In this document: one piece after another, positions 57,269 to 64,000 of the stretch | Layout of the letters: each line of letters starts with the position of its first letter | How positions within the stretch are numbered: the first letter of the stretch is position 1 | Assembly: GCF_024713975.1 (NCBI RefSeq) | Contig: NC_091116.1 | Location: 2,566,463-2,630,462, forward strand | Length of the DNA: 64,000 nt | Source: Paralichthys olivaceus | Taxonomy: Eukaryota > Chordata > Actinopteri > Pleuronectiformes > Paralichthyidae | Direction of reading: 5' to 3' | The notes under the pieces: model-generated | Seen by the model: only the letters and a program-made list of their open reading frames with translations | What the model was told of the DNA's origin: nothing | Databases searched by the model: none | Made by a program: the position numbers and the translations under genes

Positions 57269-58636
57269 AGACACCATTACAATAAAAAGGACATTAAAAC
57301 TTCAAAAGCAATCACTCCGGTTGATATAGTAAAGAAAAATAACCCTTTAATTAAAGGCATAGGCATCGTAAAGTTATCAGAGAAATGGCATAAGCGTTGG
57401 CCTGATATTGACCAACCATGGCCAGTTCAGGGGACTTTTAACCCTGATGTAATTAAAACAAAAAAAGCTAAAGGTGGATTGAGGATGAGAAAGATGGAAA
57501 CTGAAAGTGATGATGATCAGAGTGACTCGGAGCAGATGATAGGTGGATATGACTCTGAAATCAGACGGATGCTGGCTAGAGCGGAAAAGAGAGGTGATAT
57601 AACCTGGAGGACAAAGGACTTGGGAGATGCTAGCTCCATTGAGACTGGGAATGAAGACAGCGATGGAGAGTGGGAAATCAGAGGTGCTTCATCTTCAAGA
57701 GGGTTTTCTCCAGGGACATCCAGCACTAGAATAGAAGACTACAGAAGAGTTTTGGATGAAGTTGAAAGAAGCATAGATCAATGCCTTTCAAATTTGGATA
57801 AATCCACCAGACCAGGGAGCAGAGAAACATTGGAGAACCAATTGGAGGAGCTGCAGATACTGAAGAAAAACTTGCAGAAAAAAGAACCCCAAAAGAAATA
57901 TTCACTGCGCTCAAGGAAAGGGAAGGTACCTGAAAAGATGTGTCCGGTGATAATCCGAGGACAGAATTTAGAGTACAAGCCTTGGCAGAGTACAGATATG
58001 TCTGCTATACTTGAGAAGTTGCCTACACTTCAAGATGGAGCACATCCTTGGATTTCGAAGCTGGAAGAGATTATGGTGGGAACGCAACCTGCTGTAGGAG
58101 ACATTAAGAGACTCTTGGCTAATCTCCTTGGGGTCCCAGCTATGGAAGAGATTTTACAGAAAGCAGGACTGACTCGACATGTGGGGACTGCTGTGAATGA
58201 TCCATTGTTTGCTGCAAGAAGAGGTCGAGTGTGGAGAGCATTGAAGGATACATTTCCAACAAATGTACATCCGGACAATATTCTAATTGAGCCATTGGGA
58301 CAGGAAGAGAACCCGAGGGCCTATGTGTCAAGAGCCCATCAAGTGTGGAGAAATGTTACAGGAAACGATCCAGATCTAAATCAGATGGAGCAGTCAATTT
58401 TGCGAGCCAAGTTACAGAAGGGGCTGCCGATACCAGTGAGGAGCAAACTAGCAGAGGAAGTTGGACTTGGAAGCATGGCAAAGGGTGTGTATGCAGATCA
58501 CATAGCCCATCAAGTGGAGCTCTATAGGAAAAAGGAACATGATCAGAAGGAACAGGACCAAGAGACTCTCAGAAAACTTAATCAAATCAAACTGGTAGGG
58601 AGTGAAACAGCTGATTCCTCTTACAGAACCAATTGA
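57269..58636 (+). pseudogene. ERV gag (matrix-capsid), start codon not found
   Basis: The frame is open from just after a TAA at 57266 to the TGA at 58636. The first part (before the first ATG at 57485) already looks like matrix: KWHKRWPDIDQPWPV then GTFNPD. So the ATG is either lost or supplied by splicing. A central acidic stretch (ESDDDQSDSEQMIGG) and a coiled coil (about 57740-57890) precede a capsid region with HPWISKLEEIM and a major-homology-like PRAYVSRAHQVWRNVTG. It ends KLNQIKLVGSETADSS with no zinc knuckle, so nucleocapsid is deleted. Confidence 0.7.
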
Positions 58637-59156
58637 GCTCTGCTACAAAAATTTGAAAACTACAATACCCATACTGGTATCAGAACATACACCAATTGCA
58701 CTTTTGGGAAGAGATGCTCTATGTAGACTGAACTGTGTAATAAACTGTACACTGGAAGGTTGTTTGGTGGAAGTACCAGATGATGCAATTCACCAATTAC
58801 CGATGACAACGGAGACTGATGGCTCTTCAGTCTTTTGGATTGGAAATCTCGGTCCAGATTTTTTGGAACCAGCTAAATTGTGGAAGAAGTTTATCATATC
58901 AAACATGCCTGATGCGAAGCCTCCAGAGTATCCATTACACTGTACGCTTAAGTATTTCAAGGATGATACCAAATCAAACTCAGAAGAATGGTTGAGTCGA
59001 CAACCAAAGCAAGTTCAACTCAGCTCGAGCTGTATAATCTTGGGACCACAAGGAGCAGCTATGAAGATAAATAAAGATGACTATTTGGACAAAGAGTTTG
59101 CTATCAAGAAGAGTGCACCACATGTCACCTTGTTGGTGTCTGATAACTATGAGTAG
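58602..59156 (+). CDS. ERV protease remnant fused to a 2H phosphoesterase-like domain
   Basis: The start shows only the end of a retroviral protease (IPILVSEHTPIALLGRDAL); the D-T/S-G active site is missing. After VEVPDDAIHQLP follows a domain of about 110 residues: VFWIGNLGPDFLEP, KLWKKFIISN, then PLHCTLKYF (H113-C-T) and, 61 residues later, SAPHVTLLVSD (H174-V-T). Two H-x-T motifs, each on a hydrophobic strand, are the hallmark of 2H phosphoesterases (LigT, AKAP7 and some viral RNA-decay enzymes). The family would act on cyclic or 2',5'-linked nucleotides, but any activity here is inference. The frame ends in TAG (59154-59156); RT continues in the same frame 15 bases later, so the domain sits between protease and RT of one polyprotein. 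Confidence 0.55.
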   Translation: MKQLIPLTEPIELCYKNLKTTIPILVSEHTPIALLGRDALCRLNCVINCTLEGCLVEVPDDAIHQLPMTTETDGSSVFWIGNLGPDFLEPAKLWKKFIISNMPDAKPPEYPLHCTLKYFKDDTKSNSEEWLSRQPKQVQLSSSCIILGPQGAAMKINKDDYLDKEFAIKKSAPHVTLLVSDNYE

Positions 59157-60020
59157 AAGCATATAGGAGGAATGATGACAGAAGCAGAGGAAGTTGTTTT
59201 TCGACCGGTGAAAGAGAACCTTGCCATCTGGAAAAGTGAAGATCAACGATTCATTAAGATTATGATCTCTGCTCAAGGACAGGGACAGCCACAAATAGTG
59301 CGGATGACACATGAGTCAATCTACAGTGTTAATGAGAGCTTAGACACTATGAGAGAGGAGATGCTGCAACAAGTTCCAGAATGCTTATGGTCACGACATA
59401 GTACTGATATTGGACTTGTGAAGTCAGCCCAACCGACGAAAGTTGAACTCCGACCAGGAGTCAGACCTCCTTGGAAGAACCAGTATCCACTAAAAGAAGA
59501 GGCAATCCAAGGGATTGAACCACAAATTGAAGGACTTCTGAAAGCAGATGTTCTTAAGATAACACAGAATCCTCAAAGTAACACGCCTTTGTTACCTGTG
59601 AAGAAGCCAGATGATTCTTATCGCCTGGTACATGATTTGAGAGCAGTAAATGAAGTAGTAGCTGATTCTCCAGCAGAAGTTCCGGATCCGGATACTTTGC
59701 TAACTCAAATTCCTCCGGATTCAACACATTTCACAGTATTAGATCTATGTGGTGCCTTTTTCAGTGTTCCACTTAGTTTAGAAAGCCAGGGTCTATTTGG
59801 GTTCACATACAAAGGACAATTTTATGAGTATAAGAGATTGCCACAAGGGTTCAAACATAGTCCACATATTTTCAATAAAGTATTGAAAGATGATTTGGCA
59901 GGGATAAATCAGGAACTAAAAAGCACTGTTGTTCAATATGTGGATGATATTATCATCTGTTCACCAGATAAAGAGACATGTCATAAGGATTTGATTAAAC
60001 TACTACAGAATCTGAAATAA
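59157..60020 (+). pseudogene. ERV reverse transcriptase, fingers and palm only
   Basis: In the same frame as the 2H-like domain, after one TAG. Motifs: KVELRPGVRPPWKNQYPLK (the fixed segment before RT in gamma-like pol), SNTPLLPVKKPDDSYRLVHD, DLRAVNEV, FTVLDLCGAFFSVPL (first catalytic D), RLPQGFKHSPHIFNK and VQYVDDIIICS (YVDD). The frame ends at TAA 60018-60020, soon after LLQNLK. The thumb, connection and RNase H are absent because a deletion joins this point to integrase. Confidence 0.88.
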
Positions 60021-60021
60021 A

Positions 60022-60648
60022 GAGCTTTGGCTAGATCGAGGTGCAACCCGAGATTCTACTGGACTTTGGAGAAATCATGTGGGGCTGATAGTAGCACCTC
60101 CAGACCTGTTAGGTCTGATGATTCAGGAAGCTCATGGGTTAGCTCATGTTGCAAGGGGGGAAGTTAGGAAAAAAATCACAAAGGAGTATGGTTTTTGGGC
60201 ACCATACTTGCTTGAACAAATTGACTTTGTTATAGGCAGATGTACCATCTGTCTGAAAAATAATATTCGGAGGGGTGTACCAGTATCTCCTGGTTACATT
60301 CCAACTCCGAGAGGTCCAATGCGTGAGTTAGTAGTGGATTATGTTGACATGATAAAACCAGTTGAAGGAAAAAGATACATGCTGGTTGTTGTGGACAGAT
60401 TTTCACGATGGCCTGAAGCTTGTCCAACCAAGCGGAAGGATGCTCAGTCTGTAGCTAAATTTTTGTATAGAGAAGTCATAAGTAGATGGGGACTTTCAGA
60501 CCGAATTTCTTCAGATAATGGCAAAGAGTTCGTGGATAAAACGATAAAACTAATACTGCAAAAACTAGGAATTAAACAATGTCTCGGTGCAGTCTATCAT
60601 CTGCCCTGTGTTTTTGGTATTTTTTATATATATAGAATGTTATTATAA
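60022..60648 (+). pseudogene. ERV integrase, truncated before the catalytic glutamate
   Basis: In another frame from RT. It opens WLDRGATRDSTGLWR (60028 on), then the HHCC zinc-binding region (EAHGLAHVARGE ... CTICLKNN), and the catalytic core with D in VVDYVDM and D in ISSDNGKEFVD. After LGIKQCLGAVYH, where the family continues to the third catalytic residue E, the frame turns into unrelated hydrophobic residues and stops. The core is therefore incomplete. Confidence 0.88.
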
Positions 60649-61443
60649 AAGGGGGGAAATGGAAAGTGTGACTCATAATTGGGAATAATATGATGTCATG
60701 AATAATACATTTCTATGCATTTGATTGTTTCTGCAAAAGATACTGTTTGGTGTTTTCTTTTCTTTCCTCCTAGAACAATATTGGGGGATATGCTGAAGGG
60801 ATTAAGACACTCAAACATGGACAATAAGAATGGACTGAAGGACTCTGAGCAAGGACACTGTGATAACATGTCTAGAAGTCACCACACCATCGACACTACA
60901 CTGAGAGTCGACGCTGCGAAGGAGCTGCAGTGTGATATATTCTTGTCTTTTCTTATATATTTTTTTGATTATATTGTTTTAATCTTTGATAATGCTTATT
61001 CAACTTTCATAACATTTTCTTTTACAATAATTTTTGAAGAATGATGTTGTTACTGGGTGAATATATTGGGACCTCAGATTTTTTGATTGTTTTGATGTCT
61101 ATGGATATTGGGGCTAGGCAAGGACAGGTCCATTGGAAGGTGCGATGGGTCGACCAGCCTGAATTTGGAGGTTTCCATATATATTTTTTAAGTAATATTC
61201 ATATACAGATTATTAAATTCTTCATTTTTTTTGATTGGTCTGGAGTACTACGGGCAGAGGGGCTGTGAGAGAATTTTCCTGTCTAGATTGATTGAGGGAT
61301 GTTTCAGGAAAGATAGCTTACCTGACAGGTTTTTCACTCTCGCACTCCATAAAGTTACTTAATGTTGCTAAATCACAAATTCAAACATATATGTTATTAT
61401 TTTTGTTTTTCGAGACTCTGCGTAGTCTCGAAGGGGGGAAATA
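60647..61443 (+). other. ERV 3' region without env; two purine tracts
   Basis: The 3' polypurine tract AAGGGGGGAAAT lies at 61431-61442 next to the LTR. The same 12-base tract also occurs at 60649-60660, right where integrase ends. Just before the 3' tract is a perfect inverted repeat CGAGACT/AGTCTCG (61411-61417 and 61424-61430). A possible splice acceptor (CTTTCCTCCTAG) ends at about 60774, but no envelope protein can be read. Confidence 0.6.
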
Positions 61444-61866
61444 TGTGGTGTCTGAAATGCCATGTGTAGTCCTCCCCATAAAAGAAATGTATCTGTAGGT
61501 TTGATGTTCACAGGTCCTGAGGAAAAGAAAGCCTGAACAAATGGTAGGGTGTTAGGTCACAGTTCGAAGGGGAACACTAAATTTGAGCTAGTGTCGTCTC
61601 CCTTCCTGTCACTGTATAACCGTGAAGAGCTGGATAAGAAACCAGATGTGTTTTCTTTAGGTTTACGCAAACAACCCTCCTATATAAACGAGGAGATGAA
61701 GCTGCCTCGACAGAAGATTCACATTGGCCCCGAATCTCTCTCCAGGCAGATTGCTTTGCTTGTATTGATGCTGAACTTTTTGTATTAAACCTTTATATAC
61801 AATCAAGACGGTGTCATCGGAGATTCCTTCATCATCTTCACATCATCGCAACCCCAACATATGACA
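61444..61866 (+). repeat. ERV 3' LTR
   Basis: 423 bp, TGTGGTGTC...ATATGACA, followed by the TAGA duplication. Confidence 0.95.
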
Positions 61867-61905
61867 TAGAGAACAGTTTGGCTATATAGCTCCAAACACC
61901 AGCGC

Positions 61906-62239
61906 TGGATAGGTGAGCGCAAATAACTCTCAAATGCTGGGTCTCATTTTCTGTACAGTTCCACCTGCTCATGTACCACCAAGACCTGATGTGGCTTAAT
62001 TGATGTGAGGCTGTGGCACACGGCACCATCGGACAACCACTGTCATGTACTCCATCATCTTAAAGCTTGTTGAGCAGACAGAGATCTGTTTCTGAGGAGA
62101 AACCAAGCACAGAACGATCTCTTCTGCTTTTATGCACTGATGAGGACCTTAAAATGTCTGTACAGATCTGAATCATCCCACTTCATGAATTTATCCAAAC
62201 ACCCCTTGTTTGTCTCACCAAGGTTTCTCATTTTTTTTA
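61906..62239. other. No gene seen
   Basis: Unassigned sequence between the split reading frame and the 102-bp minisatellite. Confidence 0.45.
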
Positions 62240-62487
62240 AACGAAAGGTGGTTGGATAAATTACAAAATATCTGGTTGGATATACAGCATGTGATTGGAT
62301 GAATGAGAAACCTGGTCGGAGCAACAATGTCCGGTTGGATAAACGAGAGGTGGTCAGATAAATGACAAAATATCTGGTTGGATATACAACATGTGATTGG
62401 ATAAATGAGAAATCTGACCGGAGCAACGACGTCCGGTCGAATAAACGAGAGGTGGTCGGATAAATGAAAAAACATCTGGTTGGATAT
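62240..62487. repeat. 102-bp minisatellite, about 2.4 units
   Basis: Unit starts near 62247, 62349 and 62451 (GGTGGTYRGATAAAT), each with internal GGTTGGAT-like subrepeats. The period is a multiple of three, so the minus strand stays open over all units (YPTRYFVIYPTT pattern). There is no sign that it is translated. Confidence 0.85.
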
Positions 62488-62606
62488 TGTGGTGGCAATT
62501 TCTGTGTCTCTTAAGCCACCATCATAAACCTTAAGGTTACCCTTTTTAGATTAACAATTTGGTCAACCATTGTCCGCTCATGCAATTAAATGTAATTTCC
62601 ATTACA
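62488..62606 (-). repeat. Deleted LTR related to 53244-53722
   Basis: Begins TGTGGTGGCAATTTCTGTG and then jumps to TCTCTTAAGCCACCATCATAAACC and the matching end TTTCCATTACA. It lacks about 360 bp of the longer copy. Confidence 0.75.
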
Positions 62607-62757
62607 AACTTCAGGAGCTTGAAGTACCATTGTAATCTTTTTTTTTTATTTTAACTGAATTTTGGAGAAGAAGATTGTCCTCAACTAGATGCATTGGATA
62701 ATCCATAGTAGAAAACAGGAGAGCTGACAGAGAGCTTTTTCTTGCAGCATTCAATTC

Positions 62758-63063
62758 CATTGCCATCTTCTCCTGAGCCCCCTGTGCCTCGACAGCAACG
62801 GCAGCTGCCATCTCTTCCAGAGCCTCCTGTGTCTGGACAGCAGCGACAGTGTCAGCTGCCATCTCTTCCAGAGCCTCCTGTGTCTGGACAGCAGCGACAG
62901 TGTCAGCTGCCATCTCTTCCAGAGCCTCCTGTGTCTGGACAGCAGCAACAGTGTCAGCTGCCATCTCTTCCAGAGCCTCCTGTGTCTGGACAGCAGCGAC
63001 AATGTCAGCTGCCATCTCTTCCAGAGCCTCCTGTGTCTGGACAGGGAGAAGGAACTCTGTCTC
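62758..63063 (-). CDS. Repeat-coding exon of the right-hand gene copy (17-residue repeats)
   Basis: Minus-strand candidate exon after the acceptor-like GGGGCTTCAG (exon from 63063). It reads TEFLLPVQTQEALEEMAAD and then repeats a 17-residue unit (QTQEALEEMAADTVAAV) four to five times, ending in diverged units (EAQGAQEKMAMELNAARKSS). The 51-bp DNA units start at 62802, 62853, 62904, 62955 and 63006, with a degenerate one before. The unit looks like an amphipathic helix. It lies downstream of, and on the same strand as, the exon at 63192-63259. The plus strand is also open across it. Assignment to the gene is inference. Confidence 0.4.
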
Positions 63064-63097
63064 CTGAAGCCCCGTAAATCACCTTTCCTTTGCTACA

Positions 63098-64000
63098 TGA
63101 ACACAATCAGACACATTAGAAGACAGATACAAACGGAGGCTCAGAGGTAGGTGTGTGTGTGTGTGTTTGCATTAATGTGTGTGATACTTACAATAATCCA
63201 ACAGGAGCCAGCCTCACCTCCAGGTGTTTGGTCAGCTTCACTGCTGGCACATTGTTGAACTGGAGACAAGAACAGACACAAAATAAGAGATAAGACAACC
63301 TTCATCATCTGTGTCATCTGTCCCCTTGGTGTCAGAGAGTTAAAACCACCACCACACACATTTATACCTAACCCAGCCTTGTATAATCTCTGTCCTGATC
63401 TTAATATTGTCCTCCTGAACATGATGAACCAAAGATGAATAATATCTGTAACCTGTAGTTGCTCTGTGGTGTTTCCCAGAACTCTAAAGCACAGCACTAT
63501 CACTGACACCACTGATTCTTTAATCAACCACAGAAGAAATCAATCATGCACAGTTTTTACAATTTAATGAAAGAAGAATTTCTTCGTGCCAAACGGGAGG
63601 TTTCTACCAATGTAAACGTTTCTATACTCGGTCAGGTTCACTACTCTGAGTACTCATGAATTACCCCCTCCTCCATTAATAAGTATCTTTCTTGATACAG
63701 GTATTGATAAAGTTCCTCTGAATCACTCTCTAACCTATAGTTAGTACCTAACCTGTGTCTGGATGTGAGGCCCTGCCTGGCTGAACACGGGGCCTGACTG
63801 CAGGACACTTGTTGGTGGTTTATGGCAGCAGCCAGTTCACCATTGGGTTTCAGGAGGATGCTGCTCCAAGCTGAGAGGTGATGCTATTGGGGGGGGGGTC
63901 CTCATCAGAACCAGTCCAGTTGAACAAGTCATGCCATTCCTGAGCAGGGACATCTTGAGGAAGTGGATGGTTATTTGTGTCCTCTGACAGTTTGTTGACC
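63098..64000 (-). CDS. Unrecognised host gene, right copy (partial)
   Basis: Near-identical to 1-906. The 68-bp exon 63192-63259 keeps the TTCTTGTCTCCAG acceptor and GTAAGT donor; its sequence reads AVKLTKHLEVRLAPVGLL, differing from the left copy at the start (VPA against VPSG). The next exon upstream begins at 63753 and runs past the window edge; its donor is GTTAGG where the left copy has GTAAGG. The poly-C tract is 10 bases here and 17 in the left copy. No function can be assigned. Confidence 0.45.

Larger units (their letters stand above)
54104..61866 (+). mobile_element. Endogenous retrovirus, defective, with both LTRs
   Basis: 7763 bp, LTRs 54104-54530 and 61444-61866, and the 4-bp duplication TAGA (54100-54103 and 61867-61870). 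It has a long leader, gag, a protease remnant fused to a 2H-like domain, RT, integrase and a region without env. Gag capsid style and the RT/IN motifs suggest a gamma/epsilon-like fish retrovirus. Lesions: no visible gag ATG, missing NC and protease active site, an in-frame TAG before RT, RT thumb and RNase H deleted, integrase cut before its catalytic glutamate, env absent. It cannot replicate by itself. Confidence 0.93.

Noticed and set aside
60715..61498. Plus-strand frames downstream of integrase as a possible env
   Set aside because: Short and hydrophobic by composition; no signal peptide, cleavage site or transmembrane-subunit motif that I can identify.
62240..63063. Regular repeats resembling a CRISPR array
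   Set aside because: The units are contiguous (51 and 102 bp) without unique spacers, in a eukaryotic context.
62742..63077. Plus-strand proline-rich frame (QLPSLPEPPVSG repeats)
   Set aside because: Both strands of the 51-bp minisatellite are open. The minus strand agrees with neighbouring exons and has an acceptor-like site, so I preferred it, without proof.

Overview
The window looks like accessory, repeat-dense DNA from a teleost fish. No species marker is visible. The evidence is the mix of elements: a Tc1-like transposon with IR/DR-type ends, BED-finger hAT transposons, L2 LINEs whose 3' tails end in AATTG repeats, L1-type LINEs, tRNA-derived SINEs, a sushi-type Ty3/Gypsy chromovirus, a second Gypsy and several endogenous retrovirus (ERV) pieces. 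Most of the 64 kb is nested mobile DNA. Host-gene content is thin and mostly broken.

Layout. (1) 1-974 holds exons of an unrecognised minus-strand gene; a near-identical copy lies at 63098-64000 and a third partial copy at 8077-8262. (2) 1639-6878 is a hAT transposon with an exact 8-bp target duplication (TSD). Inside it sits a second hAT (3214-6150, also exact TSD), and inside that a Tc1 element (3643-5272) whose 340-residue transposase keeps the full D153/D244/E279 triad. (3) 7369-7600 looks like a GC-rich promoter and 5' exon. (4) 8263-11737 is an L1 followed by an L2 tail. (5) 11875-15692 carries two solo LTRs with TSDs, a third LTR, a SINE and a MITE. (6) 15677-35185 is a tandem segmental duplication. 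Each unit has a two-exon coiled-coil gene, an 18S rRNA fragment and an L1 fragment. The first gene copy has a premature stop; the second has an open frame but a weaker splice donor. A young Gypsy (25129-32714) entered the second unit, and the first unit preserves its empty site. (7) 36525-43470 holds L2 debris, dispersed repeats and a broken serotonin-3-type Cys-loop receptor gene. (8) 43655-51540 is an L2 interrupted by a near-complete sushi-type chromovirus (45835-51198) with a 1131-residue open pol, a C-terminal chromodomain and a self-priming signature. (9) 51745-53722 is a decayed retroelement. (10) 54104-61866 is a defective ERV between LTRs that splits a host reading frame. Downstream of its protease remnant it encodes a domain with two H-x-T motifs, like the 2H phosphoesterases. 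(11) 62240-63063 has two minisatellites, one lying inside an apparent exon of the right-hand gene copy.

Most worth following up: the 2H-like domain in the ERV, the self-priming chromovirus, the intact Tc1 transposase, the paired decay of the coiled-coil genes, and the Gypsy with its empty-site control. Product names come from motif and family recognition by eye; no database search was run.
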